Origin: JAIUNP01 sp020161975
GTDB lineage: Bacteria > Pseudomonadota > Alphaproteobacteria > Rhizobiales > Beijerinckiaceae
Length of the DNA: 64,000 nt
NCBI GenBank assembly: GCA_036745275.1
Contig: DAIOGK010000009.1
Location: forward strand, 50,102 to 114,101
Direction of reading: 5' to 3'
Made by a program: the position numbers and the translations under genes. The notes under the pieces were generated by a model. That model was not told the origin of the DNA and searched no databases. It saw only the letters and a list, made by a program, of their open reading frames with translations. Below are positions 24,420 through 32,338 of the stretch, piece after piece; position 1 is the stretch's first letter, and each line of letters starts with the position of its first letter.

Positions 24420-25871
24420 TCAGACCAGCCCGCCAAGGCAGGTGTATTTCATGTCGAGATAATCATCGAGGCCGTAGCGTGAGCCCTCGCGACCGACGCC
24501 GCTTTCCTTGACGCCGCCGAAGGGCGCGACCTCGGTGGTGATCAGCCCTTCGTTGATGCCGACCATGCCATAACGCAGGGCATCATTGACGCGGAAGGCG
24601 CGGGCAAGATCCCGCGTGTAGAAATAGGCGGCGAGGCCGAATTCGGTATCGTTGGCCCAGGCCACGGCCTCCTCCTCGCGTTCGAACCGGAAGATGGGGG
24701 CAAGGGGGCCGAAGGTTTCCTCGCGCGCCACCGTCATGGCCTGCGTGGCGCCGGAGAGCACGGTCGGTTCGAAGAAGGTGCCGCCGCGGGCGTGGCGCCG
24801 GCCGCCGGTGAGCACGGTGGCGCCCTTTCCGGTCGCATCGGCAAGATGCGCCTCGACCTTGGCGAGCGCGCGGTCGTTGATCAGCGGGCCGAGCTGTACG
24901 CCAGCCTCAAAGCCGCCGCCGACGGTCACCTTCGCTACTTCCTCGGCGAGCCGTTTGGCAAAGGTGTCGTAGATGCCGGCCTGCACATAAAAGCGGTTGG
25001 TGCAGACGCAGGTCTGTCCGGCGTTGCGGTATTTGGCGACCATCGCGCCCTGCACGGCCCGTTCAAGATCGGCATCGTCAAAGACGATGAAGGGTGCGTT
25101 GCCGCCCAGTTCCATCGAGACGCGCTTCATGGTGGGCGCGGCCTGGCCGGCCAGCAGCTTGCCCACGGCGGTCGAGCCGGTGAAGGTGATCTTGCGCACC
25201 ACCGGGCTGTCCATCAGCGCCGCGCCGATGGGGGCGGCCTCGCCCGTGACGATGTTGACGACACCGGCCGGAATGCCGGCCATGTCCGCCAGAACGCCCC
25301 AGGCAAGGCCGGAATAGGGGGTCAGATCCGCCGGCTTGATGACGAGCGTGCAGCCGGCCGCCAGCGCCGCGCCGAGCTTGCGGGCGATCATCGAGGCGGG
25401 GAAATTCCACGGCGTGATCGCCGCGACGACGCCCACCGGCTCACGCGTCACCAGAATGCGCCGGTCAGCCCAGGGCGAGGGGATGACATCGCCATAAACG
25501 CGGCGGGCCTCCTCGGCGAACCACTGGATATAGGCGGCGGAAATCTGGATCTCGCCGGTCGCCTCGGCCAGCGGTTTGCCCTGTTCGCGCGTCAGCAGCC
25601 GGGCGAGGGGGGCGGCGTTCTCGCGGATCAGCGCCGCAAGGCGCAGCAGCCGGCCCGCGCGTTCGGCCGCGGGCAGTTTCTTCCAGGCCGGAAGGGCCGC
25701 TTCGGCGGCGGCAATCGCGGCGCGGGTTTCGGCGGGTCCGCAGTTCGGCACGGTGCCGACGGTCTCGCCGGTCGCAGGATCGGTGACGGTGATCCGCGCG
25801 CCGCTTTCCGCTGCCACCCATGCCCCGTTGATGAGACAGGCTTCCTTGCGAAAGAAGGCTTCGTCCGACAT
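24420..25871 (-). CDS. NAD(P)-dependent aldehyde dehydrogenase, candidate sulfolactaldehyde dehydrogenase
   Basis: A 483-residue GabD-like aldehyde dehydrogenase. Catalytic Cys288 lies in NAGQTCVCTNRF, the general-base Glu in MELGGNAPFIVF, and the cofactor region in TPWNFPASMIARKLGAALAAGCT. In the sulfo-ED pathway of Pseudomonas putida SQ1 a GabD-like enzyme oxidises 3-sulfolactaldehyde to sulfolactate. Here it sits in a minus-strand run SlcC-ComC-this gene-GalM, controlled from operator copy 3. That makes oxidation of the aldolase product the likely step. Succinate semialdehyde dehydrogenase is the generic alternative. Confidence 0.8.
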   Translation of the reverse strand: MSDEAFFRKEACLINGAWVAAESGARITVTDPATGETVGTVPNCGPAETRAAIAAAEAALPAWKKLPAAERAGRLLRLAALIRENAAPLARLLTREQGKPLAEATGEIQISAAYIQWFAEEARRVYGDVIPSPWADRRILVTREPVGVVAAITPWNFPASMIARKLGAALAAGCTLVIKPADLTPYSGLAWGVLADMAGIPAGVVNIVTGEAAPIGAALMDSPVVRKITFTGSTAVGKLLAGQAAPTMKRVSMELGGNAPFIVFDDADLERAVQGAMVAKYRNAGQTCVCTNRFYVQAGIYDTFAKRLAEEVAKVTVGGGFEAGVQLGPLINDRALAKVEAHLADATGKGATVLTGGRRHARGGTFFEPTVLSGATQAMTVAREETFGPLAPIFRFEREEEAVAWANDTEFGLAAYFYTRDLARAFRVNDALRYGMVGINEGLITTEVAPFGGVKESGVGREGSRYGLDDYLDMKYTCLGGLV

Positions 25872-25903
25872 GACGCATTCTCCTTGATAGGGCAGGGCGG
25901 GGG

Positions 25904-26911
25904 TCAGATCCCGGCCAGGGCCCTGATGTCTCGCACGAGTTTCTCGGGCACGGCAAGTCCGGTTTCGGCGGCTTTCCGGCGCAGACCGATGCGGCGCAAG
26001 CCCGGCAGCCGCGCGCCGTCCTGCCCGGTGATCTGCCCGGCAAGGCGGGCGAAATGCGCCACCGTTCCCGCGCCGCCCACCCGGAGCGGGTCGAGCGCGA
26101 TCAGCAGCTGGCCGGTATCGGGCGGGCCGCCCTTGTCGTCGAGGAAGGAGGTTGCATCGGCAGCATAGCTTGCGCCGGTCAGGCCGGCGGCGAGCAACTC
26201 CACCATCAGCGCCAGCGCGGTGCCCTTGGCATCGCCGATCGGCAGCATGGTGCCGGCGAGCGCGGCGGAGGGATCGGTCGTCGGCTGGCCGTCCTTGTCG
26301 AGCGCCCAGCCTTCGGGAATCGGCACGCCGCGCTGCTGGGCATTGAGGATGTTGCCGCGCGCCACCTTCGACAGCGACAGGTCGACGACGATGGGCGGCT
26401 CATCCGGCAGCGGGCAGGCAAAGGCGATGGGGTTGGTGCCGAAAACGCCGGTGCGCCCGCCCCACGGGGCCATGGCCGCCGGGGTATTGGCAAACAGCAG
26501 CGCCACCAGCCCGCGCGCTGCCAGTTTTTCGACATGATGCCCCGCCACCCCGCAATGATGCGAACGGCGGATCGCCGCAGCCGCGATGCCCATGGTCGGG
26601 GCCATGGTCGAGAGCGCATCGGTCGCAAGCTCCAGCGCGGGATAGGCAAAGCCGTGGGCGGCATCGATGCGCGCCAGCGCCGGCGTTGCCTGTTCGAGGC
26701 GGGGCCTGGCAAAGCCGTCGATCTTGCCGACGCGGGCCTGCGCCGCATAGCTCGGCACGCGCGAGAGCCCATGGCCCTTGAGGCCGTCGGCTTCCGCCGC
26801 CACCAGAAGCCGCGCCACGAGGCCGGCGGTGTCGGGCGCGGTGCGGCAGGCCTGAAGCGCTGCGGCCACCAGCTGTTCAGCCTCGGCAAGGCTCAGGACA
26901 ACATCGCTCAT
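25904..26911 (-). CDS. comC: LDH2-family dehydrogenase, candidate (R)-sulfolactate dehydrogenase
   Basis: A 335-residue malate/L-sulfolactate/L-lactate dehydrogenase (LDH2 fold, not classical Rossmann). Family segments are EADGLKGHGLSRVPSYA near residue 42, the catalytic RSHHCGVAGHHVE near residue 117, and GRTGVFGTNPIAFACP near residue 153. ComC enzymes oxidise (R)-sulfolactate to sulfopyruvate reversibly. Its gene overlaps the D-3-phosphoglycerate-dehydrogenase-like gene by 4 bp. The same pair in Chromohalobacter salexigens inverts (S)- to (R)-sulfolactate for SuyAB. Other 2-hydroxy acid substrates are possible for the family. Confidence 0.75.
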   Translation of the reverse strand: MSDVVLSLAEAEQLVAAALQACRTAPDTAGLVARLLVAAEADGLKGHGLSRVPSYAAQARVGKIDGFARPRLEQATPALARIDAAHGFAYPALELATDALSTMAPTMGIAAAAIRRSHHCGVAGHHVEKLAARGLVALLFANTPAAMAPWGGRTGVFGTNPIAFACPLPDEPPIVVDLSLSKVARGNILNAQQRGVPIPEGWALDKDGQPTTDPSAALAGTMLPIGDAKGTALALMVELLAAGLTGASYAADATSFLDDKGGPPDTGQLLIALDPLRVGGAGTVAHFARLAGQITGQDGARLPGLRRIGLRRKAAETGLAVPEKLVRDIRALAGI

Positions 26912-27840
26912 GCCCGCGCCCCCAGAACAGCCAGCACCTTCTCGGCGATCAGGGAGGAGACCCGCACGTTCGATTCCTGCGTCACGCCCGCGATATGCGG
27001 GGTCAGGATCAGGTTGGGACAGCCCCGGAACACCGCGCCCGCCGCGGCGGTCAGCGGTTCCTCGGCAAAGACATCGAGCGCGGCACCCGCGAGCGCACCG
27101 GCCTTCAGCGCGGCGGCAAGGGCCGCCTCGTTCACCACGCCGCCCCGCGCCGCGTTGAGCAGCACCGCATCCTTGCGCATCAGTTTCAGGCGCTCCGCAT
27201 CGAGCATGTTCCTTGTCGCCTCGGTCAGCGGCACATGCAGCGAGACCACATCCGCCGATTTCAGGAGCGTATCGAGGTCGGCGCGCTGCGCAAGCCGCCA
27301 GTGCGGGCTGTCGGCGGGCAGCAGGGGGTCATAGGCGATCACGGTCATGCCCAGCGCCTCGGCGCGGCGGGCCACTTCGCGCGCAATCGCACCAAACCCG
27401 ACCAGCCCCATGATGCGGCCCGACAGCTCGCGCCCCATCAGCCGGTTGCGCGGCCATTCCCCGGCGATCACGGCATCGGTGGCATGATAGGCGCCGCGCA
27501 GCAACGCCATCGCCGTGGTGATCACCCATTCGGCCACGGACAGATCATTGGCGCCCGTCGCCGGGATCACGGGCAGGGCGCGGGCGGCGCAGGCCGCGAC
27601 ATCGATGTTGTCGAGCCCGACGCCGAGGCGCCCGACGACTTCGAGCCGTGAACCCGCCGCCAGCAGCGCGCCGCGCACCTGGGTCCGGTTGCGGACGATC
27701 AGCGCCCGCGCGCCGGGCAGGGCGGCCATCAGCGCCTCGGTCCGATCCACCAGCGCCGGATCATACAGGGTGTCGTGGCGCGCCTTCAGCATGGCCACCG
27801 CGCTGTCGTCCATGAATTCGGTGATGACGATTTCGGCCAC
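26908..27840 (-). CDS. slcC: D-isomer-specific 2-hydroxyacid dehydrogenase, candidate (S)-sulfolactate dehydrogenase
   Basis: A 310-residue NAD-dependent dehydrogenase of the 3-phosphoglycerate dehydrogenase type without an ACT domain. Markers are the substrate-domain VGRLGVGLDNID near residue 68, the nucleotide-binding GRIMGLVGFGAIAREVARRA near residue 140, NAARGGVVNEAAL (catalytic Arg region) and the catalytic His in LTPHIAGVTQES near residue 280. SlcC of Chromohalobacter has this architecture and oxidises (S)-sulfolactate to sulfopyruvate. It is the first gene of the minus-strand operon, reading away from operator copy 3. It overlaps the ComC-like gene by 4 bp. Confidence 0.75.
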   Translation of the reverse strand: MAEIVITEFMDDSAVAMLKARHDTLYDPALVDRTEALMAALPGARALIVRNRTQVRGALLAAGSRLEVVGRLGVGLDNIDVAACAARALPVIPATGANDLSVAEWVITTAMALLRGAYHATDAVIAGEWPRNRLMGRELSGRIMGLVGFGAIAREVARRAEALGMTVIAYDPLLPADSPHWRLAQRADLDTLLKSADVVSLHVPLTEATRNMLDAERLKLMRKDAVLLNAARGGVVNEAALAAALKAGALAGAALDVFAEEPLTAAAGAVFRGCPNLILTPHIAGVTQESNVRVSSLIAEKVLAVLGARA

Positions 27841-27937
27841 GATGTCCTCTTTCGCGTTGAGAAGCCCCGATCATCCCTCGCTTGCGATAAGGCGGGCAGC
27901 CTGATACGCGCGAAAGGACAGATGGCTTCAACCTATA

Positions 27938-27956
27938 TCTTGTATAAGATACAAGA
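27938..27956. promoter_or_regulatory. 19-bp operator, copy 3 (slcC-like operon / gntR)
   Basis: TCTTGTA-TAAGA-TACAAGA is a perfect 7+7 palindrome of the TCTTRTA-N5-TAYAAGA type. It lies in the 157-bp gap between the divergent dehydrogenase operon and the GntR regulator gene, 42 bp before the regulator's ATG, which implies autoregulation. Confidence 0.78.
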
Positions 27957-27997
27957 GTTGCGGCCTGTCAAACCGATTTTCGCCAAGGACTCCTGCC

Positions 27998-28744
27998 ATG
28001 CCAAAGCGTCCTGAAGTTTCCGCCCCGCGAAAGGCACCCGGTCTCAGCCCGCTTTACCGGCAGGTCCGGACGTTGCTGATTCAGAGGATCGCCGAGGGCC
28101 ACTGGCGACCCGGCGTGCTGATCCCTTCCGAAATGCAGATCGCGGCGGAGCTTGGGGTGAGCCAGGGCACGGTGCGCAAGGCGCTGGATGAAATGACGGT
28201 GGAGAACCTGCTCGTCCGCCAGCAGGGGCGGGGCACCTTCGTTGCCCAGCATGATGAAGCGCGCATCCTGTTCCAGTTCTTCAAGATCGCGCCGGATACC
28301 GGCGAGCCGGTGTTTCCCGAAAGCATCCTGCGCGCCTGTGTGGAAGCGGCGGCGGATGCGGGGGAAGCGGCGGCGCTGAACCTCAGGGCGGGCGCGCCGG
28401 TGATCCGCATCGCGCGCCTCCGCTCGCTGGCCGGGCAGGCCGTGATTTCGGAATACATCACCGTTTCCGCCCAGCTCTTTCCCGAACTGGGGCACGACGG
28501 CGCGTTGCCCAACAACCTTTACGCCCATTATGCGAACCGCTTCGGCGTGACGGTGGCGGGCGGGCGCGAGCGGGTGAAAGCCCTGCCGGCGACCGCCGAG
28601 GATGCGCCGCTGCTCGGGCTTGAGGCCGGGGCGCCGGTGCTGCTGATCGACCGGGTGGCGACCGCGCTCGACGGCGCGCCGGTGGAATGGCGCCGCTCCT
28701 ATTGCGTGACGGAGAGCTGTTCCTACGTTTCACTGCTGCGCTGA
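27998..28744 (+). CDS. GntR-family transcriptional regulator, HutC subfamily (UTRA domain)
   Basis: A 248-residue regulator. The winged helix-turn-helix occupies residues 15-85 (LYRQVRTLLIQRI, PSEMQIAAELGVSQGTVRKALDEMTVENLLVRQQGRGTFV). The UTRA ligand-binding domain spans about residues 95-245 (ISEYITVSAQLFPEL, ending VTESCSYVSLLR). HutC-type repressors dissociate on binding a pathway metabolite. It is the only HutC-type GntR in the window and lies next to one of four copies of the 19-bp palindrome, so it is the natural owner of that operator. The inducer would be a sulfosugar or sulfolactate-type intermediate; this is inference. Confidence 0.85.
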   Translation: MPKRPEVSAPRKAPGLSPLYRQVRTLLIQRIAEGHWRPGVLIPSEMQIAAELGVSQGTVRKALDEMTVENLLVRQQGRGTFVAQHDEARILFQFFKIAPDTGEPVFPESILRACVEAAADAGEAAALNLRAGAPVIRIARLRSLAGQAVISEYITVSAQLFPELGHDGALPNNLYAHYANRFGVTVAGGRERVKALPATAEDAPLLGLEAGAPVLLIDRVATALDGAPVEWRRSYCVTESCSYVSLLR

Positions 28745-29760
28745 AGCGCATCAGCGGCCGGCGGTACGGTCGAGGAACGGCGCACGATCAGATTGATGGG
28801 CAGCAGCCTGTCGGCGGGCGGCTCGGCATGGCGGATCCGCCCCAGCAGGGTGAGCGCGGCCATCTCTCCGATCTGCGCGGTGGGGATGTGCACGCTCGTC
28901 AGCGAGGGCGAGACCTGCGAGGCCATTTCCGTATCATCGATGCCGACCACTGACAGATCCGATGGCACGCAAAGGCCGCGCGCCTGCGCCTCGGCGATGC
29001 TGCCAAGCGCGAAAAGATCGATACCGCCGATCAGCGCGGTGGGACGATCAGCGCATTCCAGCAGCGCGCTGCATCCGTTGCGCCCGCCGCTGATCGTCAT
29101 CGGCTGGTGCGAGATGCGCCAGTCCGGCAGGTCCAGCCCCGCCTCGGCCAGCGCGGCGCGGACCCCTTCAAGGCGGGCGCGCTGGCGATCATTGAACAGC
29201 AGATGCCCGCAGACCATGCCGATGCGCCGGTGCCCGAGCCGGATCAGATGCTCGGCGGCCAGCCGTCCGGCGAGCGCATTGTCCACCGTCACCGAGGCGT
29301 TCACCCCGTCCGGGCACCAGGTGAGCACCACCGGCACATTCGCCTGCCGCAGCAGGGTGTTGGTCGCTTCCGGCCGCTCGGCCCCCACCAGTATCAGCCC
29401 GTCGATGCCGCGGGCCAGCAGCAGGCGCACCGCCTCCGCCTCGGCCCCGACGCTGTATTCATGCGAGGCGACGAGCAACTGGTAGCCCACAGCCGACAGC
29501 GCGACCTGCATCGATTGCAGCGCCTTGGCGAAGATGATGCTGTCCAGCGTTGGCATCACGGCGGCCACCGTCATGGTGCGGCCCGAGGCCAGCGCCTGCG
29601 CCGCGCCATCGGGCACATAGCCAAGCTTGCGCGCGCTCGCCTGCACCAGCGCCAGTGTGGCCGCCGCCAGCAACTCCGGTTGCGAGACGGCGCGCGAGAC
29701 CGTCGCCGGCGAAACGCCGGCATCGCGGGCAACATCGATCAGACGCGGGCGGGATCTCAT
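28723..29760 (-). CDS. LacI-family transcriptional regulator
   Basis: A 345-residue regulator. The N-terminal LacI helix-turn-helix is LIDVARDAGVSPATVSRAVSQP, and the hinge segment LGYVPDGAAQALASGRTMTVAAVMP follows. The periplasmic-binding-protein-like effector domain ends with IPTAQIGEMAALTLLGRI. The start at 29760 places the HTH about six residues from the N terminus; an open extension to 29817 looks non-native. Its 3' end overlaps the convergent gntR by 22 bp. It diverges from the NitT/TauT-type importer operon, and two LacI-type operators lie in between. Confidence 0.85.
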   Translation of the reverse strand: MRSRPRLIDVARDAGVSPATVSRAVSQPELLAAATLALVQASARKLGYVPDGAAQALASGRTMTVAAVMPTLDSIIFAKALQSMQVALSAVGYQLLVASHEYSVGAEAEAVRLLLARGIDGLILVGAERPEATNTLLRQANVPVVLTWCPDGVNASVTVDNALAGRLAAEHLIRLGHRRIGMVCGHLLFNDRQRARLEGVRAALAEAGLDLPDWRISHQPMTISGGRNGCSALLECADRPTALIGGIDLFALGSIAEAQARGLCVPSDLSVVGIDDTEMASQVSPSLTSVHIPTAQIGEMAALTLLGRIRHAEPPADRLLPINLIVRRSSTVPPAADALQRSSET

Positions 29761-29883
29761 CCGGCAACCATGCTTGAAAGAAATTTCATTGGCAAGACGA
29801 AACATGCAAAAATTCAATCGAAAATTCTTCTATAAGATTCGCAAATTGCTGGTTGACCTCGCAGAAAAACGATGAAAGCATGA

Positions 29884-29927
29884 ATGAAAGCGCTCTCATA
29901 AATGCGTCCTCATGAAGGCGCTCTCAT
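29884..29927. promoter_or_regulatory. Tandem LacI-family operators upstream of the NitT/TauT-type importer
   Basis: ATGAAAGCGCTCTCAT (29884-29899) and ATGAAGGCGCTCTCAT (29912-29927) are imperfect palindromes centred on GCGC, the usual form of LacI-family sites (TGNAANCGNTTNCA). Their starts are 28 bp apart, a little under three helical turns. They lie between the LacI gene and the importer operon, 52 bp before the first permease ATG. Confidence 0.65.
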
Positions 29928-29978
29928 AAAAGCGTCATCATCAACGAAACCGTCATCACGAGGATTCAGGGAGGATGC

Positions 29979-30749
29979 ATGAGCAGGCGTAGCTGGATCG
30001 GTCTTGCGACCATGATCGCCCTGATCGGGATCTGGTTTCTCACCACCGCGACCGGGCTGGTCTCGACGATGCGCTTTCCCTCGCCCCGGGATTTCTGGTC
30101 CGCGCTGCACCAGATTGCCACGCGCGGCTATGCCAACGGCACCCTGCTGGCCCATTCGCTGCACAGCCTCAAGCTGGTGTTGATGGGTTTTGCCACGGCG
30201 GTGGTGACGGGCGTGCCGCTCGGCCTCTGGATGGGCTGGAGCCGCAAGGCGGAGGCGGCGATCAACCCGGTGTTCCTGATCATCCGGCCGATCCCGCCGC
30301 TGGCCTGGATTCCGCTGGCGATCCTCTGGCTCGGCCTCGGCGATGCCGCCAAGGTGATGGTGATCTGGTTTGCCGCCTTCGTGCCGTCGGTGATCAACAC
30401 CTTCGCCGGCGTGCGGACCATCGAGCGACCGATTCTGGAAGCCTCGCGCATGCTGGGAACACCGCGCCTGCGGCAGATCGTCGAGGTGGTGATGCCGGCG
30501 GCCCTGCCGATGATCTTCACCGGCCTGCGCCTCTCGCTTCAGGCCTCGTGGACGACGCTGGTCGCCGCCGAACTCGTCGGCGCGCTGCTGGGCATCGGCT
30601 TCGTGCTCAATGTCGCGCAGCAGGACATCTACCCCGGCATGATCCTCGTGGGCATGGCGACCGTGGGCGTCCTCGGCTGGGTGACGACGCGGGCGCTCGG
30701 CATGGTGGAACGACGGGCGCTGGCCTGGAACGTGGCGGCGAGGGACTGA
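29979..30749 (+). CDS. ABC transporter permease (NitT/TauT/SsuC type)
   Basis: Inner-membrane permease, 256 residues with six helices. The EAA-like loop EASRMLGTPRLRQIVEVVMPAALP is near residue 150. ILIRP-type text (LIIRPIPPLAWIPLAILWLGLGDAAKV near residue 105) is characteristic of SsuC/TauC proteins for alkanesulfonate, taurine or nitrate. A ribosome-binding site GGGAGGA precedes the ATG. A second permease follows after 3 bp. Two different SsuC-type permeases in one system suggest a heterodimer. Confidence 0.87.
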   Translation: MSRRSWIGLATMIALIGIWFLTTATGLVSTMRFPSPRDFWSALHQIATRGYANGTLLAHSLHSLKLVLMGFATAVVTGVPLGLWMGWSRKAEAAINPVFLIIRPIPPLAWIPLAILWLGLGDAAKVMVIWFAAFVPSVINTFAGVRTIERPILEASRMLGTPRLRQIVEVVMPAALPMIFTGLRLSLQASWTTLVAAELVGALLGIGFVLNVAQQDIYPGMILVGMATVGVLGWVTTRALGMVERRALAWNVAARD

Positions 30750-30752
30750 GCC

Positions 30753-31550
30753 ATGAACGACGCACCCCTCACGCTGTCGCAACGCATTCTCTATGCCGGC
30801 CTCGGGCTTGGCCTGTTCTTCGGCCTCTGGGCCGGGCTTTCGGGCAGCGGCCTCGTGCCCCGGCAGTTCCTGCCAGGCCCGCTTGATGTGCTGGACCGCA
30901 TGATGCAGCTGATGACGACGCCCTTTGCGGGCGCCACGCTGCCGGTGCATGTGGCGTCGAGCTTCGAGCGCTATATCTATGGCGTGGGGCTGGCGATGCT
31001 GATCGGCGTGCCGATTGGCCTGATGATGGGCTGGTTCCGCCTGCTCGACGACATCGTGACGCCGATTTTCGACATGCTGCGCTTCATTGCGCCGATTGCC
31101 TGGGTGCCGTTTGCCGCGCTCTGGTTCGGCACCGGCATCGGCGGGCCGGTGATGATCATTTTCGCGGGGGCCTTCCCGCCCTGCCTGATCAACGCCTATC
31201 GCGGCGCGCGCTTTGTCGAGCCGCGGCTGATCGAGGCGGCGCGGATGCTGGGCACCGGCAACACCCGGACCATTCTCGAAATTCTGCTGCCGGCGGCCTT
31301 CCCCTCGATTGTCGCGGGGCTTCGCGTGGCCGCCGGGCTTGGCTGGCAATCGCTGGTCGGCGCCGAACTCATCGTCGCGGCGGCGGGGGTCGGCTTCATG
31401 ATGGTGCAGGCACAGGCCAATGTCGCCACGCCCACGGTGATGGTGGGGATGATCGCCATCGGCGTGATCGGCATGGCGATCGACGTGCTGCTGCGCCAGG
31501 GCGAGGCCATCGTGCTCCGGCGGCGCGGTCTTCAGATGTCCGGGAGGTAG
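30753..31550 (+). CDS. Second ABC transporter permease (NitT/TauT/SsuC type)
   Basis: A 265-residue permease related to the preceding one, with six helices. Its loop is EAARMLGTGNTRTILEILLPAAFPS near residue 155, and MLRFIAPIAWVPFAALWFGTGIGG lies near residue 110. The two permeases probably form a heterodimeric channel. The ATPase gene starts 2 bp after the stop, so translation is tightly coupled. Confidence 0.87.
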   Translation: MNDAPLTLSQRILYAGLGLGLFFGLWAGLSGSGLVPRQFLPGPLDVLDRMMQLMTTPFAGATLPVHVASSFERYIYGVGLAMLIGVPIGLMMGWFRLLDDIVTPIFDMLRFIAPIAWVPFAALWFGTGIGGPVMIIFAGAFPPCLINAYRGARFVEPRLIEAARMLGTGNTRTILEILLPAAFPSIVAGLRVAAGLGWQSLVGAELIVAAAGVGFMMVQAQANVATPTVMVGMIAIGVIGMAIDVLLRQGEAIVLRRRGLQMSGR

Positions 31551-31552
31551 GA

Positions 31553-32338
31553 ATGGGGTCGATCCGGTTCGACAATGTCAGTATGCGGTTCGGCACGTTC
31601 AACGCGCTTGAGGGCATCAATCTCGAGATCGGCGAGAAGGAATTCGTCGCCATCGTCGGGCCCTCGGGCTGCGGCAAGACGACCTGCATGCGCATGGTCG
31701 CCGGCTTCGAGCATCCGACGGGCGGCACGGTCAGTGTCAACGGCGCCAGGGTCGTGGCGCCGGGGCCGGACCGGGCGGTGGTGTTCCAGCAGTTCGCGCT
31801 GTTTCCCTGGAAGAGCGTGCGCGAGAACATCGATCTTGGCCTGCGCAACAAGAACCTGCCGAAATCCGAGCGCGAGGACCGCATCGCCCGCGCGCTCAAG
31901 CTGATGAATCTCGAGAGCCATGCCGACAATTTCCCCCATCAGCTCTCGGGCGGAATGCAGCAGCGCGTGGCGATTGCGCGGGCCTATGTGCTCGATCCCA
32001 GCGTGCTCCTCATGGACGAACCGTTCGGCGCACTCGATGCGCAGACGCGGGTGGTGATGCAGGAGGAGCTGGTGCGGATCTCGCGCGTCAACCCGCGCAC
32101 GGTGCTGTTCATCACCCATGCGGTGGAGGAGGCGGTCTATCTCGCCGACCGGGTGGCGATCATGACCCGGCGTCCGGGCCGGATCAAGGAAGTGCTCGAC
32201 ATCAAGTCGATCCGCGAAGCCGAGCAATGGGACAAGCATTCCAGGATCGAGGACGTGATGGACATCGAATCCTTCGTCCATCTGCGCACCCAGATCTGGA
32301 AGTCGCTGCGCGAGGAGAAGGGTTCCGATGCGGTCTGA
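31553..32338 (+). CDS. ABC transporter ATP-binding protein (SsuB/TauB type)
   Basis: A 261-residue ATPase with Walker A GPSGCGKTT near residue 40, the Q-loop FQQFALFPW, the signature LSGGMQQRVAIARAYV near residue 137, Walker B VLLMDEPFGALD, and the switch His in FITHAVEEAVYLADRV. The WK near the Q-loop and the PGRIKE segment are typical of nitrate/sulfonate/taurine ATPases. It overlaps the next gene by 11 bp. Confidence 0.9.
   Translation: MGSIRFDNVSMRFGTFNALEGINLEIGEKEFVAIVGPSGCGKTTCMRMVAGFEHPTGGTVSVNGARVVAPGPDRAVVFQQFALFPWKSVRENIDLGLRNKNLPKSEREDRIARALKLMNLESHADNFPHQLSGGMQQRVAIARAYVLDPSVLLMDEPFGALDAQTRVVMQEELVRISRVNPRTVLFITHAVEEAVYLADRVAIMTRRPGRIKEVLDIKSIREAEQWDKHSRIEDVMDIESFVHLRTQIWKSLREEKGSDAV

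Noticed and set aside
29828..29840. TCTTCTATAAGA, resembling a half of the 19-bp operator
   Set aside because: The second arm is missing and the central base of the first arm does not fit TCTTRTA; the region already has LacI-type operators.
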